Of a DNA stretch of 14,478 nucleotides, positions 8,281-14,478 are shown piece after piece (within the stretch, counting starts at the first letter, position 1; every line of letters begins with the position of its first letter). The translations under genes and the position numbers were made by a program. The notes beneath the pieces were generated by a model, which worked only from the letters and a program-made list of their open reading frames with translations, did not search any database and was not told the origin of the DNA. The stretch comes from Bacteroidota bacterium (GTDB lineage Bacteria > Bacteroidota > Bacteroidia > NS11-12g > UBA9320): contig DNHN01000107.1 of NCBI GenBank assembly GCA_003485825.1, forward strand, positions 1 to 14,478. Reading direction: 5' to 3'.

Positions 8281-9009
8281 ATGAAAAAAATAATTTTAGC
8301 CTTTTTAGTAGTCTTCTCCTTATCCTCTTGTGATGAAATCCTAGACGTGTTAGTTGCTGGCAGTGAAGGAGGCATGACTGGTATCACTCAAGGTGAAGCG
8401 GCTTCTGGTATTAAGCAAGCATTGGAAAAAGGAGTATTAGCAGGAACAGCATCATTGGGTAAAGATGGAGGCTTCCTTAAAAATGCGGCGTACAAAATTT
8501 TGATGCCTGAAGAAGTACAAGATGCAGTTTCTAAAATAAGAGGAAATCCTATAGCTAATGCTTTAGCCGGTCCATATTTAGAAAAAGTAGAAGTAGCCAT
8601 GAATACAGGAGCTGAAAATGCCATGGCTGAAGCTAAGCCAATCTTTGTAAACGCTATTACCTCCATGAGCATAAGTGATGCCATAGGTATTGTAACTGGC
8701 GGAGAAGGAGCAGGTACAGCTTATTTGAAAAGAACTACATCTAACAGCCTGAAAAGTAAGTTTACTCCTGTTATTACAGAGTCGCTAGATAAAGTGAATA
8801 TCAATGAACCTTGGAATAAAGTTACCAGTGCCTACAACATGGTAATGGGTAAAAAAGTAGAGACAGACCTAAATGAGTACGTAACAGATAAAGCGATGAC
8901 GGCACTATTTAGCCAGATCAAGGAAGAAGAAGATAAAATAAGAGCGAATCCAGTAGCACGCACGACGGATCTTTTGAAAAAAGTGTTTGGCTATGCGGAT
9001 ACACATTAA
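8281..9009 (+). CDS. DUF4197 family lipoprotein
   Basis: This 242-residue protein begins with a lipoprotein signal peptide. The lipobox LSSC places the lipidated cysteine at residue 17, followed by DEI. The body is typical of DUF4197: an N-terminal GITQGEAASGIKQALEKGV stretch, glycine-rich GKDGGF, a helical region, GGEGAGTAYLKRTTSNSL in the middle, and the conserved C-terminal DLLKKVFG. It is probably attached to the periplasmic face of the inner or outer membrane. The molecular function of DUF4197 is not known to me and none can be inferred from motifs. Codon use and base composition resemble the neighbours. It starts 55 bases after the GH3 gene and ends 3 bases before the first possible bioY start. 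A terminator-like hairpin immediately follows. Confidence 0.88.
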   Translation: MKKIILAFLVVFSLSSCDEILDVLVAGSEGGMTGITQGEAASGIKQALEKGVLAGTASLGKDGGFLKNAAYKILMPEEVQDAVSKIRGNPIANALAGPYLEKVEVAMNTGAENAMAEAKPIFVNAITSMSISDAIGIVTGGEGAGTAYLKRTTSNSLKSKFTPVITESLDKVNINEPWNKVTSAYNMVMGKKVETDLNEYVTDKAMTALFSQIKEEEDKIRANPVARTTDLLKKVFGYADTH

Positions 9010-9012
9010 TAG

Positions 9013-9519
9013 ATGAAGAATATATCACATAAAAAGCACTCGCTTATGGCGGGTGCTTTTTTGTTTTTACTGATTTTAGGCGCTAAGATAGATTTGGACG
9101 TTGGTGGAATAGTATCGTTTACTCTCCAGACCCTATTTCTAGGTTTGGTATATTATTACTTACCACAGGCATTTCGAATAGGTCTTATGAGTGCATATCT
9201 CTGTCTTGGGATTATTGGAATTCCTGTTTTCAATGGAGGGGTAGGATGGAGTTACTTTACTTCTTGGCCGCTTGGTTTTTTCATTGGCTTTTTGGTATCA
9301 GCATTTATCCCAGTTGTTCAACCACGAGGCTTTGCTTCTGCTGTGCGTTTTTTTGCTCAAGTACACGGCGTGATTATTATTTGCGGAATAATGTGGGTCG
9401 GTTTTTACGCCAGTTCTTCTATTCAAGCATTTGAGACCTTCTCACAGATCCTACCAGGAGCATTCATTAAGACTTTTGCGGGTGCTGGGATCGTTTGGGC
9501 CTTGTTTAAAATGAAATAG
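9013..9519 (+). CDS. bioY: BioY-family biotin transporter S component
   Basis: This small hydrophobic protein (168 residues, about 5-6 membrane spans) has the BioY layout. An early helix ends in VSFTLQTLF (normally PVTLQTLF), followed by LGIIGIPVFNGGVGWSYFTS and a WPLGFFIGFLVSAF segment. These correspond to the G-[IL]-P-V-F-x-G-G-x-G ... G-F-x-x-A signature of the substrate-binding S subunit of ECF biotin transporters. No ATPase (BioM/EcfA) or transmembrane (BioN/EcfT) partner is in the window, so it either works alone or recruits shared modules encoded elsewhere. Two starts are possible: ATG at 9013, giving a hydrophilic MKNISHKKHS head, or ATG at 9046, which lies in the loop of a strong hairpin. 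No separate promoter or BirA-like operator is visible upstream. Expression probably depends on read-through from the DUF4197 gene. Confidence 0.85.
   Translation: MKNISHKKHSLMAGAFLFLLILGAKIDLDVGGIVSFTLQTLFLGLVYYYLPQAFRIGLMSAYLCLGIIGIPVFNGGVGWSYFTSWPLGFFIGFLVSAFIPVVQPRGFASAVRFFAQVHGVIIICGIMWVGFYASSSIQAFETFSQILPGAFIKTFAGAGIVWALFKMK
9031..9062 (+). terminator. Intrinsic terminator hairpin inside the bioY 5' coding region
   Basis: A 13-bp stem (9031-9043 with 9049-9061, one G-U wobble) closes a 5-base loop and is followed by a run of T. The 5' arm starts with five A and the 3' arm ends in T, so it is A/T-flanked as in bidirectional terminators. It begins 22 bases after the DUF4197 stop and overlaps codons 7-17 of the long bioY frame. 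The alternative ATG (9046) lies at the loop/stem junction. Confidence 0.65.
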
Positions 9520-9521
9520 AA

Positions 9522-9555
9522 TTTGTTCGTGAGAAAAAGAGTACGACTAATTTTG
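9522..9555 (+). promoter_or_regulatory. Possible orphan promoter downstream of bioY
   Basis: A TTTG (9522-9525) and a perfect TAATTTTG (9548-9555) are separated by 22 bases, slightly longer than the usual -33/-7 spacing. Downstream on the plus strand there is only a 16-codon frame before the pgk terminator, so any product would be a small RNA or noise. In AT-rich DNA such matches arise by chance. Confidence 0.2.
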
Positions 9556-9620
9556 TAAATGTTATTGGATATAAAAGCTCAAAAGTGTAGTAAGCTACTG
9601 ACCCTTTAAATATTACGCAC

Positions 9621-9646
9621 AAAAAAAGGAGCCCTTAAGGCTCCTT
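9621..9646 (-). terminator. Intrinsic terminator of the cyclophilin-pgk operon
   Basis: An 8-bp perfect stem (9626-9633 with 9639-9646) closes a 5-base loop. On the minus strand it is followed directly by seven T. It lies 33 bases beyond the pgk stop and faces the convergent bioY. Confidence 0.85.
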
Positions 9647-9678
9647 AAGATTATTACAGCAGGTATTGGCTTAGTCTT

Positions 9679-10866
9679 CTACCCTTCCACAGCTACTATC
9701 CCTGGAAGTTCTTTACCCTCGAAAAACTCGAGTAAAGCGCCACCGCCAGTAGACACGTAACTTACATCGTCGGTAAAACCAAACTTTTTCACTGCAGCAC
9801 TACTATCTCCGCCACCTATGAGGGAGAATGCTCCGTTTCTAGTAGCTTGAGCCACTGCTTCTGCTACCGCTTTAGTACCCTTTTCATAGCTTGTCATTTC
9901 AAATACGCCCATGGGCCCATTCCAAAGTATTGTTTTGGACTTCATTAGCACGTCAGAGAAGGCACCTATAGCCTTTTCTCCTATATCTAACCCCATCCAT
10001 CCATCAGGTATGGTTCCGCTCTCACAGACTTGCTGATTTGCCTCATTGCTAAATGCATCTGCACACAGAGTATCTGAAGGTAAGTGTATTTGCACACCTT
10101 TTTCAGCAGCTTTAGCTAGTATCTCAGCACATTTTTCTACTCTATCAGCTTCGAAAAGTGAATTGCCAATAGAGCCACCTTGAGCTACAGAGAATGTGTA
10201 CGCCATACCACCACCAATAATGATGTGGTCTGCTATATTTAGTAGATTCTCGATAATAAGGATCTTATCACTCACCTTAGCACCACCTACTATACTAGTA
10301 AATGGTCGCTCAGGATTACTCATTAGTTTTTTGGCATTTGCTACTTCTTTTGCCATCAGGTATCCAAAGCACTTATCATCAAAGTACTGCGCTACTATTG
10401 CAGTACTTGCATGCGCTCTGTGTGCTGTGCCGAAAGCATCATTCACATAGATATCACCATGCTCTGAAAGTTTTTTTGCAAAATCAAGATCTCCAGCTGT
10501 TTCTTCACCATGAAACCTAAGATTTTCCAAAAGATGAATGCTGCCACGCTCTAAATTTTTACTTTTAGCTATGGCTTGTTCTCCAATACAATCATTGGAA
10601 AATTCAACGTATGCCTTCGTTAGTTTTTCAAGATGAGGCACCAAATGAATCAATGAGAATTTATTCTCTGGTCCGCTCTTTGGTCTGCCGAGGTGAGACA
10701 TGAGCACTACCGATCCACCATCGTTCAATATTTTCGTGATAGTAGGTAATGCAGCAGTTATTCGGCTATTATCAGTTATTTCTAATGTGTCGCTAAGCGG
10801 GACATTAAAGTCTACACGTATAAGTGCGCGCTTCCCACTGAAATCATAAGAATCTACCGTTTTCAT
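9679..10866 (-). CDS. pgk: Phosphoglycerate kinase
   Basis: This cytoplasmic glycolytic enzyme reversibly transfers phosphate between 1,3-bisphosphoglycerate and ADP. The 395-residue length is typical of bacterial PGK. The N-terminal signature RVDFNVP is at residues 17-23 and SHLGRP at 57-62, both lining the 3-phosphoglycerate site. LLENLRFHGEE, GGAKVSDKI, LWNGPMGVFE and the C-terminal nucleotide-site motifs GGGDSSAAV and STGGGALLEF follow in the usual order, so the protein is complete. The ATG at 10866 shares its first base with the TAA stop of the upstream cyclophilin gene, and a strong intrinsic terminator follows the stop. The pair is therefore probably transcribed from the promoter upstream of the cyclophilin gene, and pgk may be translationally coupled to it. 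I see no separate pgk promoter. Confidence 0.98.
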   Translation of the reverse strand: MKTVDSYDFSGKRALIRVDFNVPLSDTLEITDNSRITAALPTITKILNDGGSVVLMSHLGRPKSGPENKFSLIHLVPHLEKLTKAYVEFSNDCIGEQAIAKSKNLERGSIHLLENLRFHGEETAGDLDFAKKLSEHGDIYVNDAFGTAHRAHASTAIVAQYFDDKCFGYLMAKEVANAKKLMSNPERPFTSIVGGAKVSDKILIIENLLNIADHIIIGGGMAYTFSVAQGGSIGNSLFEADRVEKCAEILAKAAEKGVQIHLPSDTLCADAFSNEANQQVCESGTIPDGWMGLDIGEKAIGAFSDVLMKSKTILWNGPMGVFEMTSYEKGTKAVAEAVAQATRNGAFSLIGGGDSSAAVKKFGFTDDVSYVSTGGGALLEFFEGKELPGIVAVEG

Positions 10867-11591
10867 TATTTTAATTCTGCAAAAGTTTTAGCAGCATCAA
10901 AAGCTTCAGCTGCTTCTCCTACGCGAAGTATTTCCAGACTATTTATAAATATAGGCTCAGTTGGCATATCTCGATTATCTCTAGGAGCATCAGCTATAGC
11001 TAGTGCTATATCCATACCGTCAATTACATGACCAAATACGGTGTGTCTTCCATCTAAGTGAGGAGTAGGAGCTACAGTTATAAAAAACTGACTTCCGTTA
11101 GTTCCAGGACCAGAATTAGCCATAGAAAGGATTCCAGGAACATTGTGCTTTAGGTCCGGGTGAAACTCATCTTTAAACGAGTACCCAGGTCCGCCCATTC
11201 CTATTCCTTGTGGGTCACCACCTTGTATCATAAAGTTAGGTATAACTCTGTGAAACGTGATTCCGTCATAGTAAGGCTCTCCAAGAGCTTTAGACGTGTT
11301 TTCAATTTTACCCTCTGCAAGTCCTGCAAAATTTGCAACTGTTAGTGGTGCTTTTTCAAATTCTAGTTGAATTAGGATACTTCCTTTTGAAGTATTCATT
11401 TTGGCATAAAGTCCGTTTTCCATGTTTGTTTTATCTGTTGGTGTTGTTTCTAAATTATCTTGAGCCACCTCTGGTGGTGTTTCTTGTACATCTAAATTTA
11501 CATTCTCAGTTTGTGCCTCTTTTGGTGCAGAATTGCAGGCACCTAAAAATAGTGCAAATACTAAAGTGAAGGATAAGCTAATGTTTTTCAT
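10866..11591 (-). CDS. Cyclophilin-type peptidyl-prolyl cis-trans isomerase lipoprotein
   Basis: This 241-residue exported cyclophilin has a lipoprotein signal peptide with lipobox LGAC (Cys19). An acidic, Thr/Glu/Pro-rich tether of about 40 residues follows. The cyclophilin domain (about residues 60-230) carries [15 protein letters not shown] with the catalytic arginine, [16 protein letters not shown], and [15 protein letters not shown] histidine replaces the cyclosporin-contacting tryptophan of eukaryotic CypA, as is usual in bacterial forms. It is expected to catalyse prolyl isomerisation during protein folding at the periplasmic face of a membrane. Its stop overlaps the pgk start by one base. 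A Bacteroidota -7 element lies about 22 bases upstream of the ATG, and AAAGAGAG precedes the start. It is divergent from the SRPBCC gene. Confidence 0.94.
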   Translation of the reverse strand: MKNISLSFTLVFALFLGACNSAPKEAQTENVNLDVQETPPEVAQDNLETTPTDKTNMENGLYAKMNTSKGSILIQLEFEKAPLTVANFAGLAEGKIENTSKALGEPYYDGITFHRVIPNFMIQGGDPQGIGMGGPGYSFKDEFHPDLKHNVPGILSMANSGPGTNGSQFFITVAPTPHLDGRHTVFGHVIDGMDIALAIADAPRDNRDMPTEPIFINSLEILRVGEAAEAFDAAKTFAELK

Positions 11592-11613
11592 ATACTCTCT
11601 TTGTTTATGGGTA

Positions 11614-11621
11614 CAAATGTA
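11614..11621 (-). promoter_or_regulatory. Promoter -7 element of the cyclophilin-pgk operon
   Basis: Minus-strand TACATTTG matches TAnnTTTG exactly. Initiation about 7 bases later gives a leader of roughly 16 bases before the ATG at 11591. At about 20 bases upstream there is only a weak GTTTC in place of the -33 TTTG. Confidence 0.5.
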
Positions 11622-11721
11622 TAACTCTTAATGGTTTTTAGTGAAACAGGACACAGGCTTCTTAAGTACTGTTAGTAACGTAGTTCTTGTATTTTCGTAG
11701 CAAATCATAAACAACAGAGGT

Positions 11722-12282
11722 ATGAAACTGGTAAAAGGAATATTGTATTTTTTATTTATAATGTTAGGAGCAGCTTTATTGGCAGCGCTTTTTGCCCCGA
11801 GTACTAAGGAAGTCAGAAGAATCATAAAGATAGAAGCACCAGTAGATGCAGTATATAGTCAGGTGGCTACTTTTGAGAATTGGACGAACTGGGATGCTCG
11901 GTATGAAAAAGATCCCAGTCAAAAAAGAACGTATAACGGAAGTGCAGGAGACAAAACGTACGGATATAAGTGGAAGTCCGATAATAAAGATGTTGGCGCT
12001 GGTGCAATAACTATGAATACAGTAAAGCATAATGAGCGTTTAGACTACACGCTGAGTGTAGAAGATAAATCCACTAGAGGGTATTTTACTTTTACACCAG
12101 AGAGTGGCACCACAGAAGTGGAGTGGGTTATGGTTTCAGAGCTGTCCTACCCGATGACGATTATAAATTATTTCATAGATGGAATGGTGGGTGAAGATCT
12201 AAAAAAGGGACTCGAAAATTTAAAGGAATACACAGAAAAAACCCCAATAGATGAGTTGGTACCTGAAGTTTCACCTATATAA
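11722..12282 (+). CDS. Membrane-anchored SRPBCC (START-like) domain protein, N-terminal half of a probable split fusion
   Basis: This 186-residue protein has an N-terminal membrane span (about residues 7-25, LYFLFIMLGAALLAALFA core). A SRPBCC/polyketide-cyclase-like fold follows: IIKIEAPVDAVYSQVATFENWTNWDARYEKDP is the classic beta1-alpha1-alpha2 entry, and EVEWVMVSEL with a long C-terminal helix (MVGEDLKKGLENLKEYTE) completes the helix-grip fold. Such domains bind hydrophobic ligands; the ligand here is unknown. The frame ends at TAA 12280-12282. After that stop the same frame stays open through the next gene, which carries a GyrI-like domain. From memory of the families, Bacteroidota often encode these as one protein of about 340 residues. 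An imperfect -7 box (TATTTTCG, 11690-11697) lies before the start. The gene is divergent from the cyclophilin-pgk pair. Confidence 0.82.
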   Translation: MKLVKGILYFLFIMLGAALLAALFAPSTKEVRRIIKIEAPVDAVYSQVATFENWTNWDARYEKDPSQKRTYNGSAGDKTYGYKWKSDNKDVGAGAITMNTVKHNERLDYTLSVEDKSTRGYFTFTPESGTTEVEWVMVSELSYPMTIINYFIDGMVGEDLKKGLENLKEYTEKTPIDELVPEVSPI

Positions 12283-12300
12283 ATAGTAGAAGAACATGGG

Positions 12301-12747
12301 GTGAACTATGCATTGATCAAGGGAGATAATATATCAAAAGACGAGCAAGCTTCCTTTTTAAATCGGGGATACCAAAAGGTTTTTACGCACATACAGACGC
12401 ATGGACTAATGCCAAAAGGATCACCGAGAGGATTATTTTACAATTGGGATGAAGAGAAAGGGACAGCCACTTTGGCCGCAGCAGTACCTATTTCCGAAAT
12501 AATGGAAGAAAGTGAAGCTAAGATAGAGTCAGGGCTCACGTATCTTTATCTAGGCAGTAATTATATAAGAGGCACTGCAGATGGCGGAAACAGCAAGGTG
12601 TATGAAATGCATGCTCTTCTAAGTGACTGGATAGAATCTAGTGCTAAGAAGCCAAAAATGCCCGTGGTAGAAGAGTACATTAAAGGCCCGAATGATGTTC
12701 AGGATACAAGTCAATACTCTACCAATGTTATGTATTATTTTGAATAG
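12301..12747 (+). CDS. GyrI-like effector-binding domain protein, C-terminal half of a probable split fusion
   Basis: This 148-residue protein contains only a GyrI-like/AraC-effector-binding domain. The fold is recognised from PRGLFYNWDEEKGTATLAAAVPI, the central strand pair of the family, and from the alternating layout that ends in LSDWIESSAKKP, VVEEYIKGPNDVQDTSQY and MYYFE. There is no DNA-binding helix-turn-helix, so it is not itself a MerR- or AraC-type regulator. Stand-alone forms bind small amphipathic or cationic ligands or inhibit gyrase; which applies here is unknown. The start is uncertain: GTG at 12301 is the only early candidate and has a poor ribosome-binding site, while the nearby ATG (12296) is out of frame and stops after two codons. 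It is in the same frame as the upstream SRPBCC gene, with only a TAA and six sense codons between them. Confidence 0.75.
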   Translation: MNYALIKGDNISKDEQASFLNRGYQKVFTHIQTHGLMPKGSPRGLFYNWDEEKGTATLAAAVPISEIMEESEAKIESGLTYLYLGSNYIRGTADGGNSKVYEMHALLSDWIESSAKKPKMPVVEEYIKGPNDVQDTSQYSTNVMYYFE

Positions 12748-12786
12748 AACTTTATCGAAATAAAAAGGACCTAGGAAGTCAAACCA

Positions 12787-13353
12787 TCAGACCTCCACTA
12801 GTTTTAGCCTTTTCCGCCAATCAATCAGTCCGTAAAGAGACATGCCGGAGTAGATAACCATTTGACCAGCATAGAAATAAAGACCACTTGTACCATAAAG
12901 CCATAAAGAGTATACGTTTAGTGCTATCCAAAAAAACCAAGCCAAATAGTATTTATAGATTTCTAAGAAAGTGGCGATGATACCAAAAATAGTGCTCAAA
13001 GCATCAAGGTAGGGTTTAGAGGCATCTGTCTTACTCATGCTATAACCCAAACCAATGGATAAGGCGATGCCCGAGATTAAAACAATTGCGATGTGCGCAC
13101 TCTTCATGCGTTTTATAGTGAAACTTTCATCATCCTTTTTATGCCATACGCGCCAAGCATAGACACCTACAAGAGTGTAAAAAATATACAATAAGGATTC
13201 AGAGTATAAGTTTTGAGAGTATACTACAAGGGCTCCTGTCAAAGAACCTAATATGCCATATAGCCAACACATTTTTTTTTCTTGGATAAGTAAAAAAAGA
13301 AAAATGATGTTTAGCAGAACACTTACGATTTCGACAACCAGTAGTATGTTCAT
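12787..13353 (-). CDS. pnuC: PnuC-family nicotinamide riboside (vitamin B3) transporter
   Basis: This is a 188-residue membrane protein with about seven predicted spans. The order is an N-terminal helix (LLVVEIVSVLLNIIFLFLLI), a WLYGILGSLTGALVVYSQNLY segment, LLYIFYTLVGVYAWRVW, a charged loop, and then the C-terminal PnuC signature. That signature is WFFWIALNVYSLWLYGTSG followed by LYFYAGQMVIYSGMSLYGLIDWRKR, corresponding to the W-x3-[ND] and GLY...Y.....GY..W motifs of the family. PnuC facilitates entry of nicotinamide riboside, which is trapped inside by NadR-type kinases; no such kinase is in the window. Related PnuT proteins carry thiamine, so substrate is inferred from resemblance only. 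I found no TPP-riboswitch motifs upstream and no clear -7 box. It is convergent with the GyrI-like gene. Confidence 0.88.
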   Translation of the reverse strand: MNILLVVEIVSVLLNIIFLFLLIQEKKMCWLYGILGSLTGALVVYSQNLYSESLLYIFYTLVGVYAWRVWHKKDDESFTIKRMKSAHIAIVLISGIALSIGLGYSMSKTDASKPYLDALSTIFGIIATFLEIYKYYLAWFFWIALNVYSLWLYGTSGLYFYAGQMVIYSGMSLYGLIDWRKRLKLVEV

Positions 13354-13530
13354 TTATTCTTTTTCATTAATGATAATCTTAGCATTATATGTCATCTTTT
13401 ACGGTGCTTTCTGCAGAATTGTTAGCTAGAATACACATGCCTATTTCATTTTATTGATTGGTTTGTGTTTGTTGGTCTTAACAAAAAGAGTTTATAGATA
13501 AATTGCAGAACCTCATTGTTGTTTTTGTTA

Positions 13531-13546
13531 TAGATTCGCAAATCTA
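13531..13546 (+). repeat. Perfect short inverted repeat abutting the M28 peptidase start
   Basis: TAGATT and AATCTA form a 6-bp palindrome around CGCA and end directly at the ATG (13547). The left arm plus CG (TAGATTCG, 13531-13538) also resembles the -7 consensus with one mismatch, which would give a nearly leaderless mRNA. It could be an operator, a weak hairpin or chance. Confidence 0.3.
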
Positions 13547-14478
13547 ATGATTAAAGCAATACGATATTTTCTAACACTACTGGTTTTCATAAGCTACTCC
13601 ATGGTGTATGCTCAAGACAGGGAGCAAGCAAGTAGCATCATAGATGATTTATGTTCTGAGGAAATGGCTGGTCGCGGCTATATCAATAATGGAGCACTAA
13701 AAGCCGCAAATTATATATCTGAGCAATTTAAGACTATCGGATTGGACAGCTTTAGAGATGGTTATAAGCAGCCGTTCAATCTTAATGTAAATACCATAAA
13801 GACGGCTAAGGTAGTGCTAGATGAAAAGGTGTTAACCCCAGGGGTAGATTACCTAGTTTCTACGACTAGTGGTGATATCTCAGGAAAGTTTAAATTGTTC
13901 TATGTCTCACCAAAAATGCTAAAGGCTCCTGCCATCTTAAAAAAAATAAAAAAGGCCTATAAACGGGGCTATGTGCCCGTGATTCCAGTCAATACAGCGG
14001 GGGATTTAGAAATGGATAAGGTTATAGATAAGATCCTAGAAACAAATGGAGATAAGCCTTTGGTACTACTTAAAAAGTCTCTTACTTGGAGCGTGGGACG
14101 CACTCAAGAAAAGGGAATGCAGCTGTGGCTAATGGAGTCTTCATTTGACCCATATGCGAAATGCATAGAGCTAGAGGTAGATGCAGAGATGCTGCAAGAC
14201 TATAAAACACAAAATGTGATTGGTTATGTAGAAGGAACAGCCTATCCTGATAGTGTAGTTATACTATGTGGGCACTATGACCACTTAGGTAAAATGGGCG
14301 ATGCTACTTTTTACGGAGCCAATGATAATGCTAGTGGTATAGCCATGATGCTAGACATGGCCACGTATTTTGTTAAAAACCCTCAAAAATATACGATAGC
14401 CTTTATAGCTTTTGGAGCAGAAGAGGCAGGTCTTGTAGGTTCTCTTTACTATGTCAATAATCCTCTTGTTCCTCTTTC
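13547..14478 (+). CDS. Exported M28-family zinc metallopeptidase, 5' part (3' end beyond window)
   Basis: The frame opens at ATG 13547 and is still open after 310 codons at the right edge. A signal peptide (residues 1-22, FLTLLVFISYSMVYA core) precedes QDREQ. The catalytic M28 domain begins with VIGYVEGT. It contains GHYDHLG (His243, zinc ligand), GANDNASG (Asp260, bridging ligand) and FGAEEAGLVGS (Glu292 general base, Glu293 ligand), in the normal order and spacing. The remaining Asp and His zinc ligands should lie beyond the edge. M28 enzymes are aminopeptidases or carboxypeptidases, or glutaminyl-cyclase-like. The Gln directly after the predicted cleavage site is seen in many Bacteroidota exported proteins. 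The first 220 residues resemble the cap and N-terminal region of Bacteroidota M28 proteins, with no obvious PA domain. Probable role: periplasmic or secreted peptide degradation for nutrition. Confidence 0.9.
   Translation, partial: MIKAIRYFLTLLVFISYSMVYAQDREQASSIIDDLCSEEMAGRGYINNGALKAANYISEQFKTIGLDSFRDGYKQPFNLNVNTIKTAKVVLDEKVLTPGVDYLVSTTSGDISGKFKLFYVSPKMLKAPAILKKIKKAYKRGYVPVIPVNTAGDLEMDKVIDKILETNGDKPLVLLKKSLTWSVGRTQEKGMQLWLMESSFDPYAKCIELEVDAEMLQDYKTQNVIGYVEGTAYPDSVVILCGHYDHLGKMGDATFYGANDNASGIAMMLDMATYFVKNPQKYTIAFIAFGAEEAGLVGSLYYVNNPLVPL

Noticed and set aside
12748..12786. Possible terminator between the convergent GyrI-like and pnuC genes
   Set aside because: On the minus strand a T run follows a CCTAGG palindrome, but the outer stem is only about 3 bp; too weak to call.
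13354..13546. Riboswitch or small gene in the pnuC/M28 intergenic region
   Set aside because: No CTGAGA/ACCTGAT-type TPP motifs, no conserved-looking stems apart from the short palindrome at the M28 start, and no plausible frame; I see nothing else in these 193 bases.
1..14478. CRISPR array, transposon, phage, toxin-antitoxin or defence island
   Set aside because: No direct-repeat arrays, transposase or integrase motifs, or small paired toxin-like genes were seen on either strand; gene content is ordinary core Bacteroidota.

Overview
The window looks like core chromosome of a Bacteroidota bacterium, most likely a flavobacterium-like lineage. The evidence is AT-rich sequence, short intergenic gaps, several starts preceded by the Bacteroidota -7 promoter element TAnnTTTG, and characteristic protein families: a Cys-rich surface protein of the type exported by the type IX secretion system (T9SS), an OstA_2-type LptA-like protein, an exported GH3/serine-hydrolase fusion, and a DUF4197 lipoprotein. 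No rRNA, tRNA, CRISPR array, insertion sequence, phage gene or defence system was seen. No gap without a gene exceeds about 200 bases.

Layout. Positions 1-2512 (minus strand) hold the N-terminal part of a large secreted surface protein that runs off the left edge, with tilS (tRNA-Ile lysidine synthetase) upstream of it. A compact divergent promoter region separates tilS from two plus-strand genes: an OstA/LptA-like periplasmic protein and a front-end-type fatty-acid desaturase. Next on the plus strand come an exported bifunctional GH3 beta-N-acetylglucosaminidase/beta-lactamase-fold hydrolase (5310-8225), a DUF4197 lipoprotein, and the biotin transporter subunit bioY. A strong terminator-like hairpin lies across the first codons of bioY.

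On the minus strand, a cyclophilin lipoprotein and pgk overlap by one base (9679-11591) and end at a clear intrinsic terminator. Divergent from them are a membrane-anchored SRPBCC protein and a GyrI-like effector-binding protein. These two lie in the same reading frame and are separated by one stop and seven codons, so they look like a split fusion protein. pnuC (minus) and the 5' part of an exported M28 metallopeptidase (plus, cut by the right edge) close the window.

Functional themes are the cell envelope (LPS-transport-like protein, desaturase, exported amino-sugar/peptidoglycan hydrolase, two lipoproteins, a T9SS-type surface protein, an exported peptidase), vitamin and cofactor uptake (BioY, PnuC), and housekeeping (TilS, Pgk). 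I found no convincing undescribed multi-gene system. The observations most worth checking are the SRPBCC/GyrI split by an in-frame TAA and the terminator hairpin embedded in the bioY start.
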